From Gammaproteobacteria bacterium (GTDB taxonomy: Bacteria; Pseudomonadota; Gammaproteobacteria; SG8-11), in NCBI GenBank assembly GCA_024641505.1, contig JAHECY010000002.1, forward strand, positions 58,071-122,070: a DNA stretch of 64,000 bases. The letters run 5' to 3'. A model generated the notes under the pieces. That model was not told the origin of the DNA, searched no databases, and saw only the letters and a program-made list of their open reading frames with translations. Positions 37,365 through 46,524 of this stretch are shown here, in pieces. Each line of letters opens with the position of its first letter. The first letter of the stretch is position 1. A program made the translations under genes and the position numbers.

Positions 37365-38060
37365 GAGCAATTCCTGGGACCTGAGGCCAAATAATCGCAG
37401 CGCTGTTCGGCAGGATGATCGATGCCATGACGCCGCGCCAACTGTGAATACTGCGTACGACGTTGCTTGCAACTGCCCCGCATTAAAGAAGCCGGATGGG
37501 GCTGGTGAACATTTTCCATAGATGCAACGTATTACAGAAACCCGCTAAATTACAAATCATTAATTTCTATAAATACAATAAGGTGTCACATAGTCATGAT
37601 AACAATTTCTGACAATTAATAGCTGACGTGGACATTAATTTAAGAAAGACATAACGCTCACTGAAGGGGGAGGCGTGGCAAGGCTAAACATCGCGTTTCG
37701 GCACGTGCAGTACCGCGCCTTACTGCCAGAGCTTTGAAGGATTTCAACATATTAGCCGGCAGGTGGCGCGGTAACGTCAACGACAAGACAAATTCCAGTG
37801 GACTATACGGCAGCTCATGCCACTGCGCTAAGCATGCTATAGTAAGACGCTCTGCCAGTGGAACAGGACATCATCTGTACCGCGAACAACGTTCCACATC
37901 ACTGACTGACTCCGATCCACCAATTCATTAGCATTGCGGTGTGGAATAGGTAAGGTTTGCATCAGGCGGTCTCGGTGACCGGAATACCGGTATCTCAATA
38001 ACTTTCTGGAGAAAGACACCGACAAGCGCAGCAAATATCATCCATGCCATGGCAATCAGC
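37365..38060. other. 696-bp stretch without a convincing gene
   Basis: AT-rich around 37540-37640. A 40-codon minus-strand frame (37928-38050) right after the PPOX gene would give a short hydrophobic peptide but has no ribosome site, so it is not called. Nothing else is interpretable. Confidence 0.4.
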
Positions 38061-38612
38061 TCAGGTGTTTTTCTCGACGATATGCGTTTCCTTGCCATCC
38101 AGGCTGATTTGATTCTTATCCGTCCAGTAGTCGCGCAGGCCCGCCTCGCCTTTCTTGATCGCCCATTGTCGCAACTGATCCCGTTCCTCCACGTAATCAA
38201 AAAATGGTACCGCCATGCCGCAGGAGGACTGTACCAGATCGATCGCCACATCGAAAATTTGTCGAGCGCCGGGCAGCGGCTCGAACAGAGCAAATAATTC
38301 ACGCCAACCGGCATCATTTCGGTGAATGACTTTGGCCGAGCCGTAGAGCCGAAGAATCATGGGACTACCGGAAAATGCTGCGAACATCAGCGTCATCCTG
38401 GCATGTTCCAGCACATGGACCGCGGATTCATTGCCGCTACCGGTAACGTTTAACCACGCGACACGTTTGGAATCGAGCACCCGCAATGAGTCCATGCCCT
38501 TTGGCGAAATGTTCACTCTGCCGTCCGGTGCCGCGGTACCTACAAAAAATATCTTCTGTTGCGTGATAAACTGCGCTAATTTTTCGGAAATTTCCTCATA
38601 TCGTTGCCCCAT
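38061..38612 (-). CDS. Pyridoxamine-5'-phosphate-oxidase-fold flavoprotein
   Basis: A 183-residue split-barrel flavin-binding protein. Signature features are FFVGTAAPDGRVNISPKGMD and AWLNVTGSGNES near the N-terminal half, as in PPOX-family proteins that bind FMN, F420 or heme. The C-terminal region is helical and polar. Substrate unknown. It stands alone with noncoding sequence on both sides. Confidence 0.85.
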   Translation of the reverse strand: MGQRYEEISEKLAQFITQQKIFFVGTAAPDGRVNISPKGMDSLRVLDSKRVAWLNVTGSGNESAVHVLEHARMTLMFAAFSGSPMILRLYGSAKVIHRNDAGWRELFALFEPLPGARQIFDVAIDLVQSSCGMAVPFFDYVEERDQLRQWAIKKGEAGLRDYWTDKNQISLDGKETHIVEKNT

Positions 38613-38986
38613 ACCGGTACCACATCCCCTGCTGTCGATTTAAATTCTTGTTTTGCCCATGACTCTGAATTGCGTCACTGACCAAGCCTGTTTGCATATT
38701 ATGACTACTCAGCACCATTAATCAAAATATATATTCTATCCACAGTCGCGCCAGACTGTGGCGTGTCGACCGCGTTAATTAGGTTGCCAGTAGTGACCAA
38801 TAGCAGTTGCAGACAATACGCCACACTGGTAAGTCAGGAGTAAGCGCTGATGAGGTAGATTGCTGCCGTATCCCTATATTTCAGTCCCTGAGTCGTTGCC
38901 GTGGTACCCCCTGATTTCCGTTCGCGGGTGCAATCTCATTGCATATATTACATTAGCGAAAGTCATTTATTTGACCGGGAGGGAAC
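38613..38986. other. 374-bp divergent intergenic stretch
   Basis: No gene is seen. It should hold promoters for the PPOX gene and the large lipoprotein. GGGAGGG immediately upstream of 38987 is the latter's ribosome site. Confidence 0.4.
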
Positions 38987-41482
38987 GTGGCTAACAAGCT
39001 GACATACTATGGTTTATTCATGCTGCTCATTTCCGTATCCATGATCAGTGCCTGCGGTCGTGAATCACCACCCGACAATGACGCCCTCAAGGGCACCTTT
39101 GCCGTTCCGCTGCCTGCCGGATCGCAGGCGGTTGGCGCCATCAAACCTGGTGATTATATTATTCATATCATTATCGATGGCAACTATGGCAAACCCTATG
39201 TGCTGACCAACCTGAGATACGACGCTGAACACGATATGCTGGTCGGTGATTCGACGATAACTCTTTCAGCCAAGGAACATACCATTGAAGTCATCTACTA
39301 TATTGATGATTCTCAATACGGTCTGACCGTAGCCGCAAGCACTGTCGCAAGGACCATTACGGTGGCAAAAAACCGGAATACACGGGTGCCAATCAGCAGC
39401 GATGCCGTGGTCTACGATGACACCGACAGCGACGGCATTACCAACCTTGACGAACTGTTGCGCCGATCCAATCCCAACAATTCAGATTCAACCCCGGGCT
39501 CTCCACTCGCGGCACCCGATGGCCTGTCCGTGACAGTAATCGACTCCAGCTTTCAACTCAACTGGACCGCCACCGCAGGCATGAAATACGATATCTACTA
39601 TGGGACCTCTGTCAATCTCAGCACCGGCAGTGATTCTGTCCAATTAATTGGCACCAACAGCTACACATTCACGTCTGCTAACTTCGATATGCTCGCCACA
39701 TACTATTTTGCGGTGAGGATGGTGGATGACAACTTTAAGATTTCAAAAAACGGGAACTCTTACCAATTGAAAAGTCCGCTATCCAATAGCGTTAGCGGCA
39801 CTTTATGCACCGCCAGCAACACACCGGCAAGCGCTTTGCCGGCCCAAGGTAACGTCGCTTCGACAGGCACATGCTATGCCGTGGAAGGTCTGGTGGGTAA
39901 CAGGTCCTATGCTGTGGGATTGTATGATCTGAGTGACAATGTAAATCTCAACGTACTCGCCATCAACGGTACATCGGGTTGCAGTTCCGAATTCGATAGC
40001 AACGAAAGCGAAGTTTGCGTCGCCACCACCAACGCCGACGGCAAACTGTGGATTCATGCATCAAAGGCTGCCGGCAACATCGGCAATAATTCAACATTCA
40101 CGCTCAATGTCTTGCCGGTGAGCGACCTCACCGGTAAATCCTCGGTTCATAGCTCACTTGTCTCGGACGGCGACTCGCGCTTGTATGCGGTAACCGGGCT
40201 GACCGCGAATGGCGAATATGCCATCAAAGGCGACAATTACAGCGGCGATGATCTGCTGGATGGCGAAATATCCGCAATGCAAAACCCCTTTCTATCACCG
40301 GCTTGCCGGTCGTATATACTTGACACGTGCTTTTTGCAGGCAAATGGTCGGGGTGAGATATTTTTCCAGTCGTCGCTAATCACCGCTTATGCCGGCACCA
40401 CCAACAGCTTTGATCTCAGTATTACAGCACCAGCGGCCTTACCAGCCAATACTGTAAGCTACCAGGGTGTCACCGTTTACGCCAAGACCGAAGTCACCAA
40501 TAACCGCGGGAACATGCCATATACCGCCGGCAATCTGGCAGGTGGCACGGACTATCTGGTTACCGTCGGCAAGCTTACCGGGGACCTGGATTTGTACGTC
40601 TATGGCGGGAATTTCAATCAGCAGTTCGCCTGCGCATCGGAAAATTTCGATATCGCGGCTGAATACTGCCTGGCCAGGGCCATACCCGGCAACAAGTTGT
40701 ACATCAATGTGTCGCCATTTACCGATTTAAGCGCCAATCTCTATCTTTCCAATTCCAGCGGATTCGATATTGCGGCGTTCCCCGTTACCACTCGCGAATT
40801 TCCCGCGGATGGCCAATATTTCAGGGACAATGCCTACGACACAGCGGGTATCAAGGATCGACTGTATGTCTTCAGAGGGCTGATCAGCAACGGTAATTAC
40901 CTGGTATATCTTTCACACTTAAACGATGATGCGGATTTGGCGGTATTCAACCAGGACCCCAGCCAACCCGGTACTCCGCAATTTCCGCCCCCGCCGTTCA
41001 GTGAATACGTCCCGGACTACCACTGTGGTTCATTCGCGCTGGGCACCGTCGATGATTTCTGCAACGCGACGGCTACCCTTGATGGCGAACTGTTTGCGCT
41101 GGTGTACCCTCAGACCCGCGGCATCTCCTTTCATCTCGTCGTCATGCAAAGAATTGGCGCATCGGTAAGCGATTCCATCAGCAGCGCCAACAATGGCGGC
41201 AGCACTGAACGCGAGGACCGCTTCTATGTTTTTACCGGTCTGGATTCTTCCCTGAGTTACACGATCAAGCTGACTGGGGAAGATATCAATGCTGACGGTC
41301 TAATGGACATCGATCTCGATTTGTATATTTACCCTGACGGCTCGTTTCAGACGGTATTAGCTTCCGCCAGAACGACAAACGCGGTGGAATCCTTGGTCGT
41401 ACAGCCTAACAGCAACGGCACTGTCTACGCCAGGATAGCCGGATACGAGGCCGGCACCAGCACTTTCACTTTGTCGCGCTGA
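38987..41482 (+). CDS. Large PPC-like repeat lipoprotein
   Basis: An 831-residue lipoprotein precursor (lipobox MISAC, lipidated Cys23). After a beta-sandwich region comes a calcium-binding thrombospondin-type loop (DDTDSDGITNLDELL, about residues 142-160), a fibronectin III-like domain (about 175-260), and four or five repeats of about 110 residues of the pre-peptidase C-terminal type, each with a G-L-x-x-x-x-x-Y strand, D-x-D-L-Y/A-V, and a Cys pair framing a D/E-rich segment. No enzymatic domain is present. It is probably a surface adhesin or binding protein. GTG start with a strong ribosome site. Followed 52 bp later by a second lipoprotein gene. Confidence 0.82.
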   Translation: MANKLTYYGLFMLLISVSMISACGRESPPDNDALKGTFAVPLPAGSQAVGAIKPGDYIIHIIIDGNYGKPYVLTNLRYDAEHDMLVGDSTITLSAKEHTIEVIYYIDDSQYGLTVAASTVARTITVAKNRNTRVPISSDAVVYDDTDSDGITNLDELLRRSNPNNSDSTPGSPLAAPDGLSVTVIDSSFQLNWTATAGMKYDIYYGTSVNLSTGSDSVQLIGTNSYTFTSANFDMLATYYFAVRMVDDNFKISKNGNSYQLKSPLSNSVSGTLCTASNTPASALPAQGNVASTGTCYAVEGLVGNRSYAVGLYDLSDNVNLNVLAINGTSGCSSEFDSNESEVCVATTNADGKLWIHASKAAGNIGNNSTFTLNVLPVSDLTGKSSVHSSLVSDGDSRLYAVTGLTANGEYAIKGDNYSGDDLLDGEISAMQNPFLSPACRSYILDTCFLQANGRGEIFFQSSLITAYAGTTNSFDLSITAPAALPANTVSYQGVTVYAKTEVTNNRGNMPYTAGNLAGGTDYLVTVGKLTGDLDLYVYGGNFNQQFACASENFDIAAEYCLARAIPGNKLYINVSPFTDLSANLYLSNSSGFDIAAFPVTTREFPADGQYFRDNAYDTAGIKDRLYVFRGLISNGNYLVYLSHLNDDADLAVFNQDPSQPGTPQFPPPPFSEYVPDYHCGSFALGTVDDFCNATATLDGELFALVYPQTRGISFHLVVMQRIGASVSDSISSANNGGSTEREDRFYVFTGLDSSLSYTIKLTGEDINADGLMDIDLDLYIYPDGSFQTVLASARTTNAVESLVVQPNSNGTVYARIAGYEAGTSTFTLSR

Positions 41483-41534
41483 TACCTCCCGAAAATAACC
41501 GTCGACAACGCCCATAAACTTCAGGACTAAGATC

Positions 41535-42230
41535 ATGAAACCCACTGGCTGCTATTTACTGATCGTCGCAAGCATCGCATATGCCGGTTGTGTCACCGCC
41601 GACGAGGCACTCGGTTTGTCCAGTAAGTCGATCGATATCTCTCCTCCGATGATCGATCACAAACCGTTGACGGAGCCGATCCTCATCGGCGCACCCGGCA
41701 CAATCAGCGCGCGCATTACCGATGACTCATCCGGCATCAAGAATGCCTCCCTTTATTTCCGGCCGATGGGTGAAGACGAATATAAGAAAGTTGAAATGAC
41801 AAGCAAGGATGGAACCACCTATACCGGCGAGATACCCGAGCGCTATGTGCAAAAGCCTGGCATTGAGTATTTTATTGAAGCCGTGGACAACTCCGAGAAC
41901 AAAATTCTGCGCGGTTTCAATATTTCACCGTTGACGATACGCGTCACGTCAGGCGCACCCTGGCAACTGGACGACATTCGGCGAACTGAAACCGCTCCCG
42001 GCGCGGAGGCCACGGTCGATAGCACGACGCAAACGCCACAACAGGTATTCCGTAGCTCTCTCACCGAGGAAAACGGTTCCGGCAAGCGCAAGAACTTGCT
42101 GATGTGGATCGTGGGCGGGGTCGCAGGGTCTGTGGTGCTGTGCTATTCCAGTTGCAGTTGTGGAAAACCCAAAAGTCAGTGCGAATCCGAATCAACAGGT
42201 ACAATTTCCGTGGAAACACCCAACCCCTAG
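41535..42230 (+). CDS. Lipoprotein with Ig-like domain, C-terminal TM and Cys cluster
   Basis: A 231-residue protein with lipobox YAGC (Cys19). Residues about 40-135 form an Ig-like domain of a kind common in exported proteins (ASLYFRP, then YTGEIP, GIEYFIEAVD). A disordered linker leads to a predicted TM helix (187-203) directly followed by CYSSCSC and a further Cys216. Two membrane attachments at opposite ends are unusual. The family is unknown to me. Operonic with the large lipoprotein upstream and 21 bp from the DsrC-like gene downstream. Confidence 0.7.
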   Translation: MKPTGCYLLIVASIAYAGCVTADEALGLSSKSIDISPPMIDHKPLTEPILIGAPGTISARITDDSSGIKNASLYFRPMGEDEYKKVEMTSKDGTTYTGEIPERYVQKPGIEYFIEAVDNSENKILRGFNISPLTIRVTSGAPWQLDDIRRTETAPGAEATVDSTTQTPQQVFRSSLTEENGSGKRKNLLMWIVGGVAGSVVLCYSSCSCGKPKSQCESESTGTISVETPNP

Positions 42231-42251
42231 CAAACCAGGCAGGATACCTCT

Positions 42252-42593
42252 ATGATCAACAAACAAACCAGTTCAGTGCTGAAATCAGTAGCGTTTGATG
42301 AGGACGATTTGATAATCGATCCGCGCCAGTGGACGGAAGATATCGCCATCGCCATCGCAGAAAAAGAAGGAATCGGTCCGCTGGGTCCGGCCCATTGGAA
42401 TGCCATACATGCAATTCGGGACTACTATTTCCGATTGCACGCACCGCCGCCGATGAGCAAGATTTGTCGTGACGAAACCACCCAGGCGCCTTGCGTGCAG
42501 GAACTGTTTCACACATGCCTGACCGCGTGGAAAGTGTCGGGCTTACCCAATCCCGGCGAGGAAGCGAAATCATATCTTAGCGCGACACGCTGA
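42252..42593 (+). CDS. DsrC/TusE-like protein lacking both conserved cysteines
   Basis: A 113-residue cytoplasmic protein of the DsrC/TusE fold (DDLIIDPRQWTEDIA at the start, GPLGPAHWNAI in the middle, WKVSGLPNPG at the end). In DsrC the C-terminal arm ends in a penultimate Cys with a second Cys about ten residues earlier; here these positions are Trp93 and the GEE tail, so neither is kept. The arm is extended by about 10 residues. Such Cys-less homologues have been treated as a separate, possibly regulatory, group (RspA-type). Cys72, 81 and 89 are present at non-canonical places. AGGA lies upstream of the ATG. Confidence 0.85.
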   Translation: MINKQTSSVLKSVAFDEDDLIIDPRQWTEDIAIAIAEKEGIGPLGPAHWNAIHAIRDYYFRLHAPPPMSKICRDETTQAPCVQELFHTCLTAWKVSGLPNPGEEAKSYLSATR

Positions 42594-42734
42594 GCTACCG
42601 GGTTGCCAACGCGGCGGTTCGGTTTCCTCGATAACGACGCCTCCGCGCATGAGTCGCCGCAAACACCGGCATCCGCGCGGCATCGCGGTCAGGGATGGAA
42701 CCCATCGGCCTGCCGCCGATACCCGCGTTACCCG

Positions 42735-44432
42735 TCAACCCACGGCGCCATGGACCGTGCGTGACGTCTCGACAAGTGGCAACAGGGACATGGCCCGGTT
42801 CAATGCCGACAACACCGCTTTGATGGATGCGCCGACAATATCATTGTCCTGCGCCACGCCGCTGTAAGTGTGCCCGTTGATGTCGAGTTGGATATAGGCG
42901 ATAGCTTCGGCATCGGTACCGGCACCGAGTGCATGCTCACTGTAATTCATGACACTCAGCCGTTGCCCGCTATGATGACTCCAGGCATGTACAAAGGCGG
43001 ACAATGCGCCATCACCGGCGCCCTGTAACGTATACTCGCGTTCGGCGTGCAGCAGGCGCGCTTCGATCATGTCATGCTCATCACGTTCCAGGTGATAACC
43101 AAGCAATTGACTCGGCGTCTGGTCATGGAAGAAATGGGCGCGGAATAATTGATAAATTGCCGCGCTGTCGATGACGCCGCCGCGCCGCTCGCTTTCCTGC
43201 TGAACGATACGCGCCAATTCCACCTGCAACCAACGAGGCAATGTCAAACCGTAGTCCCGTTCCAACACAAAAGCTACACCGCCTTTCCCGGACTGGCTGT
43301 TGATACGAATCACCGCCTGATAATCCCGTTGAATATCCTGGGGGTTGATTGGCAGGTACGCCACTTGCCAAGGTTCATCATCCTGCTGCCGGTGCAGACA
43401 TTTGCGTATCGCATCCTGATGACTGCCGGAAAACGCGGTATACACGAGTTCACCCACCCAGGGATGACGCGGATGCACCGGCAGTCCCGTGCATTCGGTA
43501 TAAACACTGATAATTTCGTCCGGGTTGGCGAGATCCAGTTGCGGGTCCACACCCTGGCTGTAAAGGTTCATGGCCATGGTGACGATATCCATGTTACCGG
43601 TACGCTCGCCGTTCCCCAGCAACGTGCCTTCCACCCGGTCCGCACCGGCCAATACCGCGAGTTCCGCCGCGGCCACGGCGCAGCCGCGATCATTATGGGT
43701 ATGCACCGACACGATGATGCTGTCACGACGACTGATATGGGTGATGAAATACTCCACCTGATCCGCGAACACGTTAGGTGTTGCCACTTCCACGGTGCTC
43801 GGTAGATTAATGATGCAAGGCTGCGCCGGCGTGGGCTGCCACACATCGAGCACGGCCTCACAGATATCAACCGCGTAGTCCATTTCGGTGCTGGTGAAAC
43901 TTTCAGGGCTGTATTGAAACACCCACTCGGTTTCCGGATAACGCGCCGCTTCCCGCCGCACCCACTCGGCGCCGCGGCGCGCAATGGCGGTAATACCGGT
44001 GCGGTCCTGACCAAAAACCCGCTCCCTTTGCACCTGCGATGTAGAGTTATACACATGAACGATGGCGCGTGGCACACCGCGCAACGCTTCGAAAGTGCGC
44101 ACGATCAAATCCTCCCGCGCTTGGGTCAACGCTTGCACTGTAACGCCTTCGGGTATGCGCTGCTCCTCGATCAACCAGCGGATAAAATCATAGTCCGGCT
44201 GACTCGCGGAGGGAAAACCCACCTCGATTTCCTTGATTCCAAGCTGTACCAGCAACTCCCACAAACGTTGTTTCTTGGCCACGTCCATCGGCTCCAGTAG
44301 CGCCTGATTGCCATCACGTAAATCCACGCTCGCCCAGCGTGGTGCTTGCGTGATGGTATTCGACGGCCACTGGCGGCGCGTCAAGGGCACGGCCGGGGCG
44401 GGCCGGTAACGGCGATGATCGAAACGGTTCAT
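42735..44432 (-). CDS. leuA: 2-isopropylmalate synthase
   Basis: First committed enzyme of leucine biosynthesis (acetyl-CoA plus 2-oxoisovalerate). A 565-residue form of the type with an N-terminal extension: the catalytic TIM barrel has SVDLRDGNQAL (metal Asp and Arg), the metal-binding HTHNDRG, and GNGERTGN. The subdomain and C-terminal leucine-binding regulatory domain (about 435-555) are both present, so feedback inhibition is expected. The ATG at 44432 has AGGAGC about 7 nt upstream. Preceded by a Leu-rich leader frame that overlaps its start and divergent from an Lrp-type regulator, so expression is probably leucine-responsive. Confidence 0.96.
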   Translation of the reverse strand: MNRFDHRRYRPAPAVPLTRRQWPSNTITQAPRWASVDLRDGNQALLEPMDVAKKQRLWELLVQLGIKEIEVGFPSASQPDYDFIRWLIEEQRIPEGVTVQALTQAREDLIVRTFEALRGVPRAIVHVYNSTSQVQRERVFGQDRTGITAIARRGAEWVRREAARYPETEWVFQYSPESFTSTEMDYAVDICEAVLDVWQPTPAQPCIINLPSTVEVATPNVFADQVEYFITHISRRDSIIVSVHTHNDRGCAVAAAELAVLAGADRVEGTLLGNGERTGNMDIVTMAMNLYSQGVDPQLDLANPDEIISVYTECTGLPVHPRHPWVGELVYTAFSGSHQDAIRKCLHRQQDDEPWQVAYLPINPQDIQRDYQAVIRINSQSGKGGVAFVLERDYGLTLPRWLQVELARIVQQESERRGGVIDSAAIYQLFRAHFFHDQTPSQLLGYHLERDEHDMIEARLLHAEREYTLQGAGDGALSAFVHAWSHHSGQRLSVMNYSEHALGAGTDAEAIAYIQLDINGHTYSGVAQDNDIVGASIKAVLSALNRAMSLLPLVETSRTVHGAVG

Positions 44433-44626
44433 GGCAATGCTCCTGTCTTTATGAACAAAAAATTGAAATTAGATCTATCAACTTGCCGCCCCGGCAATCT
44501 GACTGTACAGGTTCCGCCCGGGTAGGGTCGGCGGCTGAGGAGGTCCCTTGTGGGGACCTCCGATTGCCGGATTCTGGTTGGAAGCGGCAGTAATAAAATC
44601 CGTAGCCAGCGGATCAACAACAGCAT
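44429..44626 (-). promoter_or_regulatory. Leucine-rich leader peptide frame and hairpin (putative leuA attenuator)
   Basis: Upstream of leuA on its strand, an ATG at 44626 opens a frame whose first 15 codons include eight Leu codons (MLLLIRWLRILLLPL). It continues without a stop until its TGA overlaps the leuA ATG (ATGA). Within it lies a perfect 9-bp hairpin with a 5-nt loop (44539-44561, arms GGAGGTCCC and GGGACCTCC). Leu-codon runs upstream of leuA are the hallmark of ribosome-mediated attenuation, but here no early stop and no U-run terminator are seen, and no clear ribosome site precedes the ATG. Confidence 0.55.
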
Positions 44627-44681
44627 AATGCAAGTGGCGTAACAGGGGATTGCGAATACAGGTGCAAATTTGAATAACGGC

Positions 44682-44720
44682 GCAATATTATTGCTATATA
44701 TTTTATCTTAATGATATTAT
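44682..44720 (+). promoter_or_regulatory. Palindromic operator and promoter for the Lrp-type gene
   Basis: GCAATATTATTGC at 44682-44694 is a perfect 6-1-6 palindrome in the leuA/lrp divergent region, and its AT-rich centre resembles Lrp-family sites. Possible promoter boxes for the regulator are TTGCTA (44691-44696) and TATTAT (44715-44720), 18 bp apart; the palindrome overlaps the -35 box, as expected for autoregulation. Confidence 0.45.
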
Positions 44721-44751
44721 ATGCTTGCTTTACATAATTATGAGAAATATT

Positions 44752-45216
44752 ATGGATATTGACCGCCATGATCGGCGTATTCTCGACGTCCTGCAACAGG
44801 ACGGCCGCATCAGCAACCAGGATCTGGCGGAGCGCATCGGCCTGTCGCCCTCGCCTTGTCTGCGTCGCGTACGGGCCCTGGAGGAAGCCGGCATCATTAC
44901 TGGATACCGTGCACTGCTCGATGCCAAAAAACTCGGGCTCAGCCTGATGGCCTTGATTCATATTTCCATGGACCGCCACACTCCCGAGCGCTTCAATAAT
45001 TTTGAAAAAAAAATTAAAGAACTCCCGGAAGTGCTTGAATGTTTGCTGATCACCGGTCAAGATGCGGACTATCAGGTGAAAGTAGTCGTCGTCGATATGG
45101 ATGCTTATCAGGCATTACTGCTCGACAAAATCACACGCATTGAAGGGGTAACCGGTGTACATTCCAGCTTCGTGCTGCGCCGCGTGGTGGATGCAACGGC
45201 ATTACCTGTGCGCTAA
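44752..45216 (+). CDS. Lrp/AsnC-family transcriptional regulator
   Basis: A 154-residue regulator: N-terminal winged HTH (DRHDRRILDVLQQDGRISNQDLAERIGLSPSP) and C-terminal RAM ligand-binding domain (ALIHISMDRH, then VLECLLITGQDADYQVKVVV). The ATG at 44752 is chosen to match the family's usual start (M-D-I/L-D-R). Divergently transcribed from leuA over 320 bp, so it probably controls leuA and itself. The effector is likely leucine or another amino acid. The leucine-responsive paralogue and local regulators cannot be told apart from sequence alone. Confidence 0.92.
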   Translation: MDIDRHDRRILDVLQQDGRISNQDLAERIGLSPSPCLRRVRALEEAGIITGYRALLDAKKLGLSLMALIHISMDRHTPERFNNFEKKIKELPEVLECLLITGQDADYQVKVVVVDMDAYQALLLDKITRIEGVTGVHSSFVLRRVVDATALPVR

Positions 45217-45495
45217 GGCATCGACAAGTGTCACCGGTGTGTTTGATATTCGCGAACGTTAACGCAGGCTTGTCTTCAAGAAACCGAAGAGTCCCAGCAC
45301 CCGTAAAATCCCATTGAACGTTTGTCGATAATATTTTTGTGAATAATTGTCACGGCTACTCGTGAAGAAGTAAGTACATTTTTATATATCAGCTAATAAT
45401 AATTGATTACTTTTCCATGGTAATAACTGAATATATAATCAACACCTTGTTTTTCTTAAGCATATAAATATCAATATGTTATAGGAGTTTTACCG

Positions 45496-46320
45496 GTGTC
45501 TATTAAAGTTAAAACCAGTTTCCTCAGCAGTCTTGCAGTCGTGTTTTACATCACGGGTAATGCGCAGGCGAGCACCTCAGAATTTCCCGGTCGCGCCGAA
45601 TTCCCCGGTATTCCCATCATCGAAATACAAGACTTGCGTGCCAAACTCGACGACTCCTTCATCGTTGACGCTCGCTCAAGCTACGAATATGACACCTTGC
45701 GTATCAAGGATGCGGTCAATCTGCCGGTGGCATCGGAAACATTTGAACAAGACCTGGCGGCGCTGGTCAAGACCACCAATAAACCCATCGTTTTTTATTG
45801 CAACGGACGCACTTGCTATAAATCTTATCTCGCGGTCAAAAAAGGTTTGAAAGCGGGCATCAAAAACCTGATCGCATTTGACGCGGGCATCTTTGAGTGG
45901 GCCAAGGCCTATCCGGACAAAGCCGTGTTACTTGGCACCTCCCCGGTGAATCCCGACAAACTGCTGACTAAAGAGCATCTGCACGCCCGCTTCATTACCC
46001 CAGAAGCATTCAGCGATAAAATCGCCGTCAATAATACTACCAAGAAAATCATGGTGCTGGATGTGCGTGACAAGTATCAGCGTGCCGGCATCGGTTTTTT
46101 CCCCGGAATGGAGCGGTGGACCAGCCTGGACGACCAGAAGAAATTGCGAAAGTACCTGGCCCTGGCCAAGAGCAACAAACAGTCCCTGTATATTTACGAT
46201 GAAGTAGGTCAACAAGTCCCCTGGCTGCAATATGCGCTGGAAGAAGAAGGTATCAAGGACTACTACTTCATGGAGAAAGGCGCTACCGGCTACTACGCCA
46301 TGATCAAGAACATGCATTGA
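45496..46320 (+). CDS. Exported tandem rhodanese-domain protein
   Basis: A 274-residue periplasmic protein with signal peptide (cut near AQA, residue 25). The first rhodanese domain (about 42-150) has FIVDARSSYEYDT and a six-residue active loop CNGRTC (catalytic Cys about 100). The second (about 165-274) keeps the VLDVRDKYQ element, but its loop is YDEVGQQV with no Cys, so it is probably structural or ligand-binding. GTG start with AGGAG upstream. Sulfurtransferase action on thiosulfate or polysulfide is likely but the donor is unknown. Confidence 0.85.
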   Translation: MSIKVKTSFLSSLAVVFYITGNAQASTSEFPGRAEFPGIPIIEIQDLRAKLDDSFIVDARSSYEYDTLRIKDAVNLPVASETFEQDLAALVKTTNKPIVFYCNGRTCYKSYLAVKKGLKAGIKNLIAFDAGIFEWAKAYPDKAVLLGTSPVNPDKLLTKEHLHARFITPEAFSDKIAVNNTTKKIMVLDVRDKYQRAGIGFFPGMERWTSLDDQKKLRKYLALAKSNKQSLYIYDEVGQQVPWLQYALEEEGIKDYYFMEKGATGYYAMIKNMH

Positions 46321-46345
46321 TGGCGGTTTCCAGCCATAGATCGAT

Positions 46346-46376
46346 CGGTGTCCCGTCGGGCCTCGGCGGGACACCG
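46346..46376. other. Hairpin between convergent genes
   Basis: A 10-bp perfect stem (arms CGGTGTCCCG and CGGGACACCG) with an 11-nt loop lies 26 bp after the rhodanese stop, in the convergent gap before the VOC gene end. There is no T-run, so it may protect the mRNA end or be a weak bidirectional terminator. Confidence 0.5.
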
Positions 46377-46524
46377 GCTCCATGTACAGAGCCAGTTCCC
46401 GCCGCACCGCGGTGACCGCTTGCGGATACGGAGTCGGCCGCTGCACGTCCCGGCCACGGCTCGCCACCCGCCTTTAGTTATAGATCCTCCGAAAATCCAT
46501 ACCGTTGCCCGAGGCGCCGCTGCA

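Noticed and set aside
37928..38050. 40-codon minus-strand frame with a hydrophobic N-terminus
   Set aside because: No ribosome site, and I recognise no related family. It might be a small membrane peptide but cannot be supported.
44539..44561. Hairpin as a rho-independent terminator
   Set aside because: Neither strand has a T-run after the stem. It is reported instead as part of the leuA leader.
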